Assembly (NCBI GenBank): GCA_900660155.1 | Contig: CABFPE010000018.1 | Location: 224,303 to 288,302 of the forward strand | Length of the DNA stretch: 64,000 bases | Origin: Hofstenia miamia | Lineage: Eukaryota; Xenacoelomorpha; Acoela; Hofsteniidae | Reading direction: 5' to 3' | Part shown: in pieces, positions 11,959 to 24,117 of the stretch | Layout of the letters: the number at the start of each line of letters is the position of its first letter | Numbering within the stretch: the stretch's first letter is position 1 | Notes under the pieces: model-generated | The model's input: the letters and a program-made list of their open reading frames with translations, nothing else | What the model was told of the DNA's origin: nothing | The model's database searches: none | Program-made: the position numbers and the translations under genes

Positions 11959-12084
11959 ATATTGTTAACGTAACCTTTGAATGAAGATTTCTTCTATGCA
12001 TAGGATTATAGAAAAAAATATACATATATAATTTGAATATTTGCAGTTATCTTTAGTCAAAATGCAATATTTAGTTAAACTACA

Positions 12085-12421
12085 CAGACTTATCAACGAG
12101 CCGAGCTTGAGCACAGTATTTGATATACAATGAGCCTATTTTAGGCAAACCAGGTTTATAGTTCTGCTTGTTAATTTGATTACGGAGATTTTTCTTATTT
12201 TTTGCAGTCAGTAGGCTTTTCCCATAATCTTATTTAAGAAATGTTTAATAAATAATAGGAAGAGTTATGTAAAAAAATTCTTTGAGCACAATATTTTTAA
12301 AAAAAATACCGAGCTAAAATGAGCCTCATTCAAAGATTCTATGTGGCGAGCCGAACTTACACAAAATTTAAACGAACCCAGCCGAGCCGAGCTTGGAAGT
12401 GTCGGCTCGTTGACAAGTCTG
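12085..12421. mobile_element. hAT-type MITE with perfect 8-bp target duplication
   Basis: The element begins CAGACTTATCAACGAGCCGA and ends with the inverse (TCGGCTCGTTGACAAGTCTG), with one mismatch in the terminal 20. It is flanked by the identical octamer AAACTACA at 12077-12084 and 12422-12429. The 8-bp duplication and CAG-type terminus place it in the hAT superfamily. Subterminal GAGCCGAGC words recur. The 337 bases encode no transposase, so it is non-autonomous. Confidence 0.9.
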
Positions 12422-12574
12422 AAACTACAAACTAAAAAGCATTTGAAAATCTCACTCAGTCCCACCTAACACATCTTTAACCCATCCGGTCTTACTCTAA
12501 ATAATCTCGTAAAAATCAATGGAAAAATATAATCCCTGCTAAATATTGATAAACTAAAATACATTTATAATCTG

Positions 12575-13835
12575 TTTTGCCATGGGAGTGGGTGAAATTT
12601 TAGTTTGTTTGGATTCCTGTGGAAATTTGTGGGGCAAGAAATTTTGTAGCCAGCCTCAATAATTATTTCATAAGTATAGGTTAGAAATGGCAAGACTTAT
12701 TGTTTCAATTATATGAGTGCTGCCTTGCTTAACCAAAAGAACTTTTGAGAAAGAAATGAATTGATTCGAATTTAATAGTCACAATAGGGTCCAAATTTCA
12801 TATACGATTTTTGAGACTTTATATACATAATGTTTTATAACATCCGCAAAGCTATTTATTGGTAGACTTATTGAGTGAGTCTACTTTCATGGGTAAAATG
12901 CTTCGCTTATTCTAATTAGTATACTCTTTTTATTGGTCGCATTACATTGCATATGAATCACGTGACACTGTAGCAGATTGGCTTTTGCAATAAAAATTTT
13001 TTTGCAGGTATATTTTGATACATGTTATTGTTCAAATGCCGTAAATAATTTCTGATTAATTATAGTGTAAGCATATTATATTTTATGTGCTAAGTAGAGT
13101 AAGAATTCACATATATTTTAGTTTTTTTATGCGCTAACAATGTAAAAGCGTAAGAAGCACTAGCATGCTAGAACATTGCATTTTAGTAAATTTTGAGAAT
13201 TTTTGAAGCCTTAAATATACAAAAAAAGCATCCCATGTCACAAATAACACTAAATTTCACATCAACGTCAATTTCACTATTGATATTAAATTGCTAAAGT
13301 GATTATTGTTTGAGATTCATTAAAATGAGAAAATTTCCTATAAATAGCTGTTTCTAAATTATTGAAATGGTAAGACTGTTTAATAAATATTGATATTCTG
13401 GAACCAGGTCCAGAACCCATGGAATGCTCTTTTCAAAAAACAGTTCAACAATGAACCAGACAAGCTCATGCAGTGTCATGTACATAACACGCCACTTTTT
13501 TGAACGTGTTTATGAGCCTGGTATTGCAAAGGGGACTCGTGAATGCCACAAAAAGTTTCTTAGTCAGCATTAATAATGGATACATGCGATTAGGTGAGAC
13601 ATGTGGTTGTTTTAGTTAAGTCCTGTACATAAACTATATTTCTCATTGCAATTTGAATTGAGGTGAGACCCATTGTACTAGATTCAATTATTTACAATGA
13701 ATCAGTAAAAGAATTAAAACATCTAAAAAATTATACTAGCATCAAATCACAAACGTTTATAAACAGCGTTACTGAATATAATTCTGGTGTGGATAGCGAT
13801 TAATTTTTAAAATTTTATTATAATTTTATGTGTGT
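12575..13835 (+). repeat. Dispersed repeat R2, interrupted copy
   Basis: Bases 12580-12665 (TTGCCATGG-AGTGGG, AATTTGTGGGGCAAGAAATT) match 28250-28365. Bases 13735-13830 (CATCAAATCACAAACG..., GTTACTGAATAT) match 28377-28460. The two halves are adjacent at 28 kb but about 1.07 kb apart here, so this copy appears to be split by an insertion. The inserted DNA (about 12666-13734) has a short frame near 13395-13565 but no recognisable domain. Confidence 0.5.
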
Positions 13836-14221
13836 TAATTAGTGCTGGATCCAGGTTAGTTAATCCGGTTAAAACCGGTTAATCTAGATGGTTTATCAGG
13901 TGAAAAACGGTTAAGTAGTTTTATATTGATTTTCAAAATTTATTGATTAAAGTGATTGCGGTATTTCAAAACAATAGAAATGGTGGAAAGATTCCTAATT
14001 ATTGTAATTCTTGTTCTTATCACACATTTTTGCCATTCTAATTACTGAGTTACAATAATGCGCGCCCTGTTTTCAAAGACTATCAAAATTGTTGGAAATG
14101 ATGTATTGGTTAATACATGCTCTAATTCGCTTTGATGTTACTAAGGCTTTTTTATCAACTCCATTTTGGATAACTTCGTGTCTTTTCATAGGTGAATCAG
14201 ATAAAGTATCGACGATGTAAC

Positions 14222-14259
<38 letters not shown>

Positions 14260-16639
14260 AAAACAAACGTTTTCTTATGCAACTTCTACTCTAAATTTGA
14301 TGAAATTTTTTAGGAATGAATAACTATTTAGAATAATTTGTTCAAAATGTTGCTTTTCTGATGTATTTTTGTGGCAGTGTCTAAAAGTGTAAATTATTGA
14401 TAAGGAAAAAACTCGTTTGCTATACCGATATTCAAATTTTAAAATTATGCTTTTACATCTCTCTAAGGACACGATGGTGACTGCTTTACCTATGTAAGAC
14501 CAAACTCTTAGACAGTATGGAACATAGTCTTTTCAGTACAATGTAATATCTTTCTCAATATCATTTCACATTTTACTGTGAATACAGATTTATTATTTTA
14601 TGTGTAAATACCAACTTATTACCACCTAACGCACTGTTCAAATTTATTTATATTGAGTAGACTGTGCCATACGAAAAGTAAATAAAAATTGCATTTGAAA
14701 AACAATCACGTGGAAACCCACGTGACATATGCGTAACATTGTTTTTTAGCAAGGAATACCATTAGAGATGGTTGGAAATTTTGGTATTTTTGCACCAAGA
14801 CCCAGTGCTGCGTACTTGTAAGAAAATAGGTACGAATTTGATTGACTTTTCTCTTTAATGGGATTCAGCTCAAAATTAGGACGTTTAACATGTGATTACA
14901 GTGTGTTCAAAATAACTTAAATTATTGTGTAATTTTGGCAGTTTGTAAGATTTCTGGATTTTTTGTTTCTTGATGATATATGTTAGATGTTGTGTAGCAC
15001 CATTTATTTCTGACTTTTGCTCCCCAGTAGTACTTATTTCATTGTAATCATGACATTGCTTTTAACCCAATGTTACACATATGTCGCCCCTTGAAATATC
15101 TGAAATTTACTCTGGCTGCAAAATTACGGGGTGAATCTGTTATTGAAGAACCCTAAATAACTTAAGCACACCACAAAAGCAATTATTTTTTAGAAACGGT
15201 TAGATCATCGCTTGGGTTCCCCTGGTTAAACAATTACTTAAATGCTTAATAATCATAAATGATTTTTTGGGAAATAAAATCAATTTGATATTTGGGAAAT
15301 AATGAGCACTAACATTTCATCATTCGTTTGCTAATACCGGTGACTAAATTGTCCCACTGGCCACTTATCCGGCCCTAACCTGTGTGAATTATACTATATT
15401 CTTAAAATGAAATTATCTTTGTCTGACGTTGTGTAGATTTACCATGCTGTATAACTGCGTCCAACCTAATCTCTTGGTGTAGGCAACAGTGTGTTGTCAA
15501 CGATCCACATTACACGATAAAATACTAGAGTATTTGGCTTATTCCAGAAACTAGGTGGAATCGACTTTACACTAGAAGTTTCAAATGGGTCAATTGACCT
15601 ACTCCGGGCTTTCAAGTAGTATTTTTTTTGGGGCCTTCTAGGTGGTAAGTAGGAAAATTTAGAAAAATTAAATAAAAACAGCTCATGTGCAGAGCAAGAT
15701 TTCTTATACGATTGTTTGCAATTTGTGTTTTAACGCATTCCAATTTACAAAATTGAGGGTAAATATGTTTCCTTCTTTATATTGAAATACACGCATCCAC
15801 GAAAGTATGAATACCTACACGATAAAATATTTTGTATGCTCGAATATTTTAATACACCACAACACACTGGTAGAGAAATTGTGATAAAATTTAGCAAATT
15901 TAATTGAACTAAAATTTCTTTGCTGGGACTTTGGTCGCAAATCAATAATTCAAGTCAAAATTTAAGATTTTGTTTACAACGTGCTCTATTGAATTTAGAG
16001 ATGAATAGATTAGTACAGATGCGTATATACAGTTTGGTTTTATTATTTAATTATATTTCGAAATTTTATTGTTAAATCAATACTGGAATGATTTCACTGC
16101 TAGCGGTTTTACGGCCAGTTTTATTTAGAAAATGTTACAAAAGAATTGACAACAATGCTTACTCAGCAGAGGGTATTCAAACCAAATTCTCTCTGTGAGA
16201 TTTCACACTTTGAAACAGTTCCAGGCTGTAATTTCAAAGTAAATTTTAAATAATACAAACACGTATATTTGCAAGTTTTATGTTTACCTAAACGTATAGA
16301 CATTGCTATTTGATAGAATAGGACAAGTTGTTGTTGATATTGAAAAACTTGGCGTTGACTGGTGTTGTCGTTGAGTCAATAACAGCGTACAACATCTTTC
16401 ATTGCGATTTTGTGAAGTGATGTATTTCACTGTTTTTTTGTTTGTTATGCAAGTTTTTGCTGAAAACTACCATCTTTAAGAATAGAATAGAACATCCATC
16501 CATCTATCCATACATTACTTAATATTGATCTCAAGATGCATGCAGTGTATTGTATGTTCTTATTGTATGCAGAATGTTCATATATTCTGTATTTATTTCC
16601 AAAATGTAGATGGGGTGTGTAGTATAAACTATGAGATTT
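13836..16639. other. Non-coding stretch with an (AT)n tract
   Basis: It contains (AT)n at about 14223-14257 and a perfect CACGTGG...CCACGTG hairpin near 14707-14724. A plus-strand frame near 15735-15930 (including KYTHPRKYEYLHDK) looks protein-like but lacks a good acceptor. Nothing else was identified. Confidence 0.35.
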
Positions 16640-17215
16640 ATCTGGATAATACTATTGCTCCCGTTGATTTGTCCAAGGCATTTGATTGCTTTGATCTCCG
16701 GGTGAATTTTAAATATCTCAAAACGCATACTACGTGTATTTAATTTATAAATAATATACATAAAAGGGACGACGACTTTGAGATTGAATGTTGGAAAGTT
16801 TACAAAACTTTTCAATGTCAATTTAAGAAATTGTATTCAAGTTTCACTCATTAATAGCACCTTATCATAAAATGTGTGTTTGGTGTGTGTGTAACTTCAA
16901 TTACAGAAAAACGCATTTTAACAAATTAGTAGAAAATCGCGCTTTGTTGCTTAGCCACAGCTTTGTAATGGCATTCGTTTAAGAAATTTGGAATTAGTTT
17001 TGCGAAGTTTGTCTTTCATTTTAAGTACCAACCAAAACAATCTCAAATACCTAAATATTTCGATCTGCACAGTGTTAACTGCAAATTCTACTAACAAAAA
17101 AAGATCATCTATCACATATTTTTAATTTTTTGGAAAGCAAAATTTTAATTTCAAGGTTGAAACCTTCAAATATCCTGGAGTGGCAATAGATAGCAATTGA
17201 ACTATTCAAATCACA
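16640..17215 (+). pseudogene. Decayed non-LTR reverse transcriptase
   Basis: Two RT landmarks occur in order on the plus strand. VDLSKAFDCFD (about 16660-16693) corresponds to the aspartate-bearing block usually written DLSKAFD-V-H. VETFKYPGVAID (about 17157-17193) corresponds to the post-catalytic F-KYLGV-ID block. The YADD catalytic segment and the sequence between them are not recognisable, and stops and frame changes intervene. This is an old, internally deleted non-LTR relic. Confidence 0.6.
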
Positions 17216-17219
17216 TAGG

Positions 17220-18459
17220 TATAGTATTACGCGAAATTGTAATTGGAATATAAACTATTTAATATCATAGGCACAGGCAACAGGAGATAGAGGGGGCACG
17301 TGCCCACTGCGAAACTGAGAAATTGAAAAAAACCGAACCATTTGTCTTGCATGTACTAAAAAGCAAGGCCCTGCATATTTCACAGTTCATGTCATCTTTT
17401 ATGCTAAATTTAATGCATCCAAAGCATAGAACTATTGTCAAATTTCTTGTGGCAAAGAACTTTGTTTACATTGTATAGCATAACTATTGCAATCAATCAT
17501 GTTTGTTTTTCAATTACGCATTGTTTTTACATAGTTAAATATTAAAAATATAATAACTATTGCAATTACATAATGTTACAAATATTTAAATCAATATATT
17601 TAATATCTAACGATAAATGAGCAGAAATGTTAGTTTTTCTAGACATCAATAATTTTTAATTGATTATTTTAGCAAAGATTAATAATGACATAGCTGAGAT
17701 GTTAGTGATACATCATCTAAGGTTAAGATTGTGCTAACATTACTCGACTACTAAAGACGAAATTTATATGCCGTTCATGACGGTTCATATACATTTCATA
17801 ACATATTTTTCATTAATAAAAATTTTGGATATCTCTAACCAAGGCTCAATTTCCAGGAAACTCCGATTCCCGTTATATGCGGATTCAACTTGTCATTATA
17901 GGACATCCAAATTTAGAAAAATAAAATGTTTTGTATTCAACAGTTGAACTTTGGAATCATTTACACACTCTATCTTGGAAAGTATTTTAGTTTTTTAAGA
18001 AGTTTCACTATTTGACAATACACTTGGTAAACTGTAAATTCTTAATCCATGTGCTTTTTCTGTTTGTTTTAAGTATTTTTTCTTGTTATTGCCTCATTAT
18101 GTGTCTTATTGGCATCTTTTATTGAGGCGTTTATTTATGCTAATGTGCTACACGTAAAATGTATTCTATTCTATTTATGAGTGTCTTTATACGCTTTTTG
18201 ATAAATGTAAATGTTATTTGGAAGTAAGAATTAAGCTTAAGAACTACCAACTTTGAAATCAAATTGTCAAACTTTAAAAGTCCAAATCAATTTTGATTTA
18301 AATACGGTTAAAATTTTCGAATCAAAATTTGTAAGAAATACAAATTCCGAACTTTGTTCTCGTCAAGGGTTGAAAACCCGTTTGAGACAATTAACTGATT
18401 AAGAGATTCCGTAGTCGCGGACTCTTCTTTTCTGATGCCTTGCATAAAATTTCTTAGGC

Positions 18460-18463
<4 letters not shown>
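17220..18463. other. Non-coding stretch
   Basis: AT-rich. A short GGGGGCACGTGCCC palindrome-like patch lies near 17293. No supported gene or complete element. Confidence 0.35.

Positions 18464-18507
<44 letters not shown>
18464..18507. repeat. (AT)n microsatellite
   Basis: About 44 bases of uninterrupted alternating AT directly abut the left end of the MITE at 18508. Confidence 0.9.
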
Positions 18508-18509
<2 letters not shown>

Positions 18510-19056
18510 ATAAGTGCAGGGAATACGAGACCCTTAAGCTCATTTGCATAAACATGAATACAGACACACTAATAAGTTTTACCAATGTTTTCAGTAACTT
18601 GTTTTATTTACCTAGGTACCATAATAATGACCAAAATTGGCTTACTTAATTAGGTATTGGGCTTAATGAGGTCAGAGGCAAATGGTCTCTTATTACCTAC
18701 CTGTGTAGGCAATACGAGACCACTTAATTTTCAACCTAAATCTCAGGGGGTTGTTGAATAAAATACATTTTTTATTGGAAATTGTTTAGAAGCTTTCCTT
18801 ACACCCATTTCTCCATGCAGCAACTGCTCTTTGCATCTGTTCGGGTGACCATGTCCCTCGATCAGTTTTCCGTTGAAAGAACATTGGCATCTAAAAGATC
18901 AATATGGAAATTAGTGCTAGGAAAATATATATTATTTCTTTGCCAGTTTTCAAACCATAAAATTATAACAATATTTTTACCAAAGCCTGGGCATACAGGA
19001 CTGTTTTATTCTGGTGGTCTCGTATTACCTACGGTCTCTTATTCCCTACACTTACC
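18508..19056. mobile_element. MITE inserted between (AT)n tracts
   Basis: The left end GGATAAGTGCAGGGAATACG and right end (inverse GGTAAGTGTAGGGAATAAGA) are imperfect inverted termini. The GAATACGAGACC/GGTCTCTTATTCC motif recurs internally near 18690-18720 and 19016-19045. Both flanks are (AT)n, so a TA or TATA target duplication cannot be resolved. A plus-strand frame from 18782 runs through it into the microsatellite and is not a gene. Confidence 0.65.
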
Positions 19057-19061
<5 letters not shown>

Positions 19062-19094
<33 letters not shown>

Positions 19095-19143
19095 TATATA
19101 TATATATATATATTGTAAAAGATATATATATATATGTTGTAAA

Positions 19144-19178
<35 letters not shown>
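19062..19178. repeat. Interrupted (AT)n microsatellite
   Basis: Alternating AT is broken by two copies of TTGTAAAAGATATATATA, and an inverted ATATCTTTTACAA follows at about 19175-19187. This suggests small duplications within the tract. Confidence 0.8.
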
Positions 19179-19179
<1 letters not shown>

Positions 19180-19399
19180 TTTACAAAATGCATAGCTAGA
19201 TTTAAATTCTTTCTTAAATTAGATGAAAATATTTTGTAAAATTGTTTGTTTCATAAATATCCTATTCTTTTCGTTATTAAAAATACATACATTACAATGA
19301 ATAAGCTTTTAATTTCTATTGTGATCATGTATGAACTTAACTTAAAAAATGGTATTTATATTATCATTTATCACAATGCGCTAACCTAAAACAGTTTAG

Positions 19400-21298
19400 A
19401 TGACGACTAATGCAGACATTGTTGATTTTCTAACCTGCAGTATTTGTCTAAATCAATTTACTAACCCATACTCGCTCCCATGCTTGCATGCATTTTGTAA
19501 GGAATGCATAGAAAATTTGGTTGCTAGCGAAAGTAAATATTTCGTCTGTCCTATTTGTCGAATGCCTTTCAAATCTGGCTCTTGGCGGAAGGACTTCCGC
19601 TGCGAAGAATTTATTACGTATATAAATCAAATCGAATCAAAGAATTCATCAATTCATAAGACCTGTGATTCATGTGAATTTGAAATAGATTCCTACGAAA
19701 TTCACCTATGCAAGGATTGCCAAGAAATCTTATGTTTTGAATGTAGCTGTTTCCACCGAAGGCACAAAACGACAAAGTCGCATACAGTTTATCCTCTCAC
19801 CTCAACAGACATGTCATTTTGCAAAGAACATAATGAGAAACAAAAATATTTTTGTCAGGAACTTCAGTGTAACACGTCTATATGTGCGTCTTGTGTCATT
19901 GTTAAGCATCAGGGACATCATATCTGCACACTTGCTGATAAGGTCACCCATTGTGTTGATGAGATTGATCAATTTGTGCGAAACAGTAAAATGAAATCGA
20001 AATTTTTTGAAAACTATATATCCAAACTGAAGGAGGAAAAGCAAAATATTGAGTTGAATTTCAAGGAGGTTGAACAGTTACTACTGAAAAAAAAAGAAGC
20101 AGTTCTAGAAACTGTTAATCAAGTGTTTCAGAAACTTTTTCAATCAATGTATGCTAATAAAGACAAAATGCTGCTTGAGTTAACGAAACAGGAAAACGGA
20201 CTTTGTTATGCAATGAAGAAATTTTCAAGACTTCTGAGTTATAATGCAGAGCACTTCAAAGGAAAATCAGATCGTTGCATTTTAGATCACCATCGAATGA
20301 TTAAAGAACATAGAAGCTTTGATGTGTTCCAGGCGCCTTTTGAGATACATAGTAAAGAGGCCTACTTAGTTCCCAATGAGTTGGATAGCAATGAATTGCT
20401 CAAAATCATATCATCTTTTGTTGGAACGATTCATCTCTGTGAACGCAGTATTGCTATTGATGTATCTGAAGATAACAATAACCTTAATGTTGAACCACAC
20501 TTTCTATTGGGATCTGTTGTTTTTGAAGGGGCATCGGAAATTTGTGATATTGCCCATAGTTTTAAACGGAAAAAATTGTACATGTTAATGAAAGAGAATA
20601 GTCAATTTCGATTGGCGAAAGTTGAAGATAACAGAGTCAGATGTTCTATTTCATTAAATCTTCTCCAATTCAGGTTTTTTCACAATAATTTAGCAATTCT
20701 TCCGTGTGGGGATATAATATTATTGTCTGTCAACAAGTTAGTTCGTGTTTCACATGATTTGAAGAAGTTTAAAGATTTTCTGTTTCCATTTTCCCCATAC
20801 TCAAAAGTTAGTATTGCTTGCTCGAGTCAATGTAACAATTATATATTCTTTTATTCTTCAAGATTTATTTACAAATATGATGCAAATGCAGAATCCTATT
20901 CAAAAATTGAAATTGACCTCGATGATGATCCATGGCGTATGTCTGTGGGAAGAAATTCTGACATCATTGCATTCAGCGGCAATCTTGGTATAACTGTGTT
21001 CTCAATTAGTAAAAATTCGGTTTTGGCTTCTTTCCGCGAACTATACGATGGTCTTGATTTACTTTCTGAACGAATAATTTCAGCTTGTAACGTTAAACGA
21101 AAATGTGTTGAGATTGTCGATGGAGGCTGTAATGAAAAGATCAAAGAGTTTAAGTGGATTAAATGTAAGAATACCGGAGATCTCATCGAGCTAAAATATC
21201 CCCATATAATCCGGAAATGTTACAATTCTTCAACTTCGTTTTTAGTGGATGTCTTTTCCTATGGATTTAGAATTTACAAAATTGATTTTCTTAATTGA
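19400..21298 (+). CDS. TRIM-family RING/B-box/coiled-coil protein, intron-free
   Basis: A 632-residue single-exon frame. A C3HC4 RING has its zinc ligands at Cys13, Cys16, Cys28, His30, Cys33, Cys36, Cys50 and Cys53. Two B-box-like modules follow: 89-133 (CDSCEF...CKDCQEILCFEC...H..H) and 141-178 (CKEHNEKQKYFC...CASCVIVKHQGHHICTL). A coiled coil spans about 185-270. The C-terminal 360 residues are divergent, and repeated beta-strand-like segments suggest a propeller of the TRIM2/56/71 type, without clear NHL repeats. TRIM proteins are typically E3 ubiquitin ligases, with the RING recruiting the E2. The ATG directly follows an acceptor-like TTTAG whose TAG is also an in-frame stop at 19397-19399. 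The last ten codons form part of the left arm of a large inverted repeat. It is the strongest gene in the window and the frame is fully intact. Confidence 0.93.
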   Translation: MTTNADIVDFLTCSICLNQFTNPYSLPCLHAFCKECIENLVASESKYFVCPICRMPFKSGSWRKDFRCEEFITYINQIESKNSSIHKTCDSCEFEIDSYEIHLCKDCQEILCFECSCFHRRHKTTKSHTVYPLTSTDMSFCKEHNEKQKYFCQELQCNTSICASCVIVKHQGHHICTLADKVTHCVDEIDQFVRNSKMKSKFFENYISKLKEEKQNIELNFKEVEQLLLKKKEAVLETVNQVFQKLFQSMYANKDKMLLELTKQENGLCYAMKKFSRLLSYNAEHFKGKSDRCILDHHRMIKEHRSFDVFQAPFEIHSKEAYLVPNELDSNELLKIISSFVGTIHLCERSIAIDVSEDNNNLNVEPHFLLGSVVFEGASEICDIAHSFKRKKLYMLMKENSQFRLAKVEDNRVRCSISLNLLQFRFFHNNLAILPCGDIILLSVNKLVRVSHDLKKFKDFLFPFSPYSKVSIACSSQCNNYIFFYSSRFIYKYDANAESYSKIEIDLDDDPWRMSVGRNSDIIAFSGNLGITVFSISKNSVLASFRELYDGLDLLSERIISACNVKRKCVEIVDGGCNEKIKEFKWIKCKNTGDLIELKYPHIIRKCYNSSTSFLVDVFSYGFRIYKIDFLN

Positions 21299-21870
21299 AA
21301 ATGTTCCTATCCTATTAGGTTTATTCCTTCCAGCACTGCTTTGTTCTACAGTTGATAATTCGAGAAGTTTATTTTAATTTCATACAAAATTTATTTGCAC
21401 AGAATTCAACATGATTTTCAACACATATAGAAGTTCAAATATAAAACGTTGATTTCGGTGAATAAATTTGTTTGGTTCGTACCAATCCATCTTCAATGTC
21501 ATAGTGTTAAATATTTGTGCATATTTGAGGTAGTTTTTATTGAATTCCTTGCCGTATTCTATTCCATACTATACCTTTTCATGTTCAAATTGAGTCTAAT
21601 CAATAAAAACTACCTCAAATATGCACAAATATTTAACACTATGGCATTGAAGATGGATTGGCACGAAAAATTGATTCACCGAAATCAACATTTTACATTT
21701 GAACTTCTACATCTGTTGAAAATCATGTTGAATTTTGTGCAAATCAATTTTGTATGAAATTAAAATAAACTTCTTGAATTATCAACTGTAGAACGAAGCA
21801 GTACTGGAAGGAATAAACCTCATAGGATAGGAACATTTTCAATTAAGAAAATCAATTTTGTAAATTCTAA
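21267..21870. repeat. 270-bp inverted duplication of the TRIM gene 3' end
   Basis: The left arm 21267-21542 and right arm 21601-21870 are reverse complements with scattered mismatches and a 58-base loop. The left arm starts inside the TRIM coding sequence (the last ten codons and stop) and continues through its 3' flank. AATAAA occurs at the loop/right-arm junction (about 21601-21606) and inside the right arm (about 21813). A transcript reading past the first signal would fold into a long double-stranded stem. The right arm therefore carries an inverted copy of the gene tail. Confidence 0.95.
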
Positions 21871-23895
21871 TTGAAACGGTATAGTTTATTAAATGAACAT
21901 TTGATTTCGAATTCATTCATTGAATTTAGAAAAAAATTTATTTCTTTAATTGTGAGCTTTTTAATTAGAATATGATTTGTGTTTAATGTGCTTGGTACTG
22001 AGTAGGACTATATAATTTTACTCTAACATTTCATATATTTGAAACTGGTTTTCAATGTGTTTCAACTAGTGTTTGCGGCTGGAACTTCTTGGCTTGCCAA
22101 TATTTGAAAGCATTTCATATAAATGGAGCTTTCTTAATATTTAGATGGAAAACCTCATGCTGATAGTGTACAACTGTATTTATTATGAATTGGAGATATT
22201 TAGTATAAATTATGCCGGAATATATTATGAACTATGATATTGTCATTTATACAATTTTTGGACTAAGTAAAATAGCTGTTTCCTCTTGGCATGTCTACTA
22301 CATTTAGTAGATCATTTTTGGACTTATTTTAGATTGCAAATAAATCAATTTGACTTGCATAACTGGTGTACTAAAATGAAAATCCACCAAAATTGCATTT
22401 CCCAATTTAAATTTAACAGAAACTGTAAGTTAATGTTTGGCGATATTTTTATCATTATAATAATATATAGCATTACTATTTCTTTAATATAATTCAATGA
22501 AGGTTTAAAATTGTGTATAAACAATACAAAGCTGCAAACTATTAATTATGATAAACTCTTACAAAATCAATTACAAATAAAATTATAAATTTTTCGAATT
22601 TCATAAAGGCATTCATTTGTAGAAGATATAACCTAAAATAGAAAAATGACGTTAAGTAAACTCATTTTTAAGAAATTGTGTTAGTCGATTAGTGACAGCG
22701 TTTAAGTGAAGCTAAATATTTTTTTGTAATTTAAAGATTGATGTCTTAATTCGCACGTAGCTTCAACTATTTCATCATACATTTATAATATAAATTTATG
22801 CTTAACCCCTAGTTTTGCATGAATTTTTAAAATAAAGATATTCAAAGTCTTAAAAAAAGGATAAAGGAATAGGTATCTCCTCTTTTAGGTGTGCTTTAAA
22901 AGCACACCACAATCACCACCGTTGGCAGTGGGCTCAACAGGGCTTCTCTGGTCTATCTACAGGAGAAGGAACAGTTCCGTTTACCGGTTGCTCGCGTCGA
23001 TGGGAAATGATTTTTTTATTCTGCATTAATTTGTCCATTCACAGTTCACATTCTAACTGAAAGTCTCTTTTCTAGCTGTACTTATTAAATCTTGTTTCTG
23101 AGTAGCCGTTTTACTCACATTACAGCAAACTAATTATTTTCTACGATTTTCCAAGTGCTAGATAGTGGCGAAATATTTGAATTTAACACATATAATATAT
23201 TATGATAGGAAATATGAAATCAAATTTTGATGTTCCAAACATGTAGACGCATTTAACAGATACAAGAAAACGGAATTTTAGCCCCAAAATTATGGGAACG
23301 ATTTTTTTAAATTGGGCAATAGCAAGTTCATCTGGATTTATTCATATTTAGCGATTTTTCTGAAGAATTTTAAATATTAATAATAGAGGTGATTTTTATT
23401 TTAGAAATATTTTTGAAACATAAGGGACTGAATTTTTTAAATTATGCATAGTGCGACTAAATGAAAGACCAAATGCCAACACCTATGAGTAAATATTGCG
23501 AAGACTACCTCTAAAGATGTAGCCTTGATATTACTTTGGCATTTTTAAGCAGCATTGTGCAGGTAGAGGTTGACTTTGGAGTTTTCAGCCCACTCATTGA
23601 CGTAATGCAGTAGGCGGTCGTATCCATGCGTTAATAGACGTGTGAGAATAGTTAAGTACCTATTTTTCTAATACCTGCAAACCTATATTCGCAACATGAT
23701 TGGGCAAGAGCGTTTAAATGGTCTGCTCTTTTTAAAGTTTATTGTAAAATTGTTAATCAAAATAATCACTAGGTAAGATCGTAAAAAATATGTAAGAAGA
23801 TTTACTGCTAAGCAATGGCGAATCAACAATATGGAATTAGGGGATGCACCAGTGGACCAAAATGTATAAGGTGGGGCTCATTCAAAAACACACAC
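21871..23895. other. Non-coding stretch, one mixed-composition patch
   Basis: Mostly AT-rich. Around 22885-23010 is a GC-richer patch starting with a perfect AGGTGTGCTTTAAAAGCACACC hairpin core (GGTGTGCT/AGCACACC). No protein match is evident. Confidence 0.35.
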
Positions 23896-23898
23896 ACA

Positions 23899-23933
<35 letters not shown>

Positions 23934-24117
23934 NGTTTTATAACTCTCCTATGAAAAGTGTACAAATGTTAATTTGAAAATTCAGAAAAGGTTTAACAAT
24001 TGAATTTTGCGAAAGATTTTTAATATGTAAGTCAATGAACCAGGAGCACCGGAATAATTTTTAATGAACAGTAGCAGTCTTCATAAAAAGAAATTATATA
24101 TATATATATATATATAT
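23896..24117. repeat. (CA)n/(AT)n microsatellites with one unresolved base
   Basis: CACACACACA passes into (AT)n at 23900-23932, followed by a single N at 23934. A second (AT)n tract lies at about 24096-24117. Assembly length here is unreliable. Confidence 0.85.

Noticed and set aside
15735-15930. Plus-strand protein-like frame (KYTHPRKYEYLHDK...)
   Set aside because: Stop directly upstream and no convincing acceptor; no known domain. Left unannotated as a gene.
18782-19195. 137-codon plus-strand frame
   Set aside because: It lies within a MITE and runs into an (AT)n tract coding alternating Ile-Tyr; not a gene.
19448-21186. Short frames overlapping the TRIM gene in other frames and on the minus strand
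   Set aside because: Shadows of the 632-codon frame, which has clear zinc-ligand patterns.
21449-21757. 102-codon frame after the TRIM gene
   Set aside because: It spans both arms and the loop of the inverted repeat and shows no protein features.
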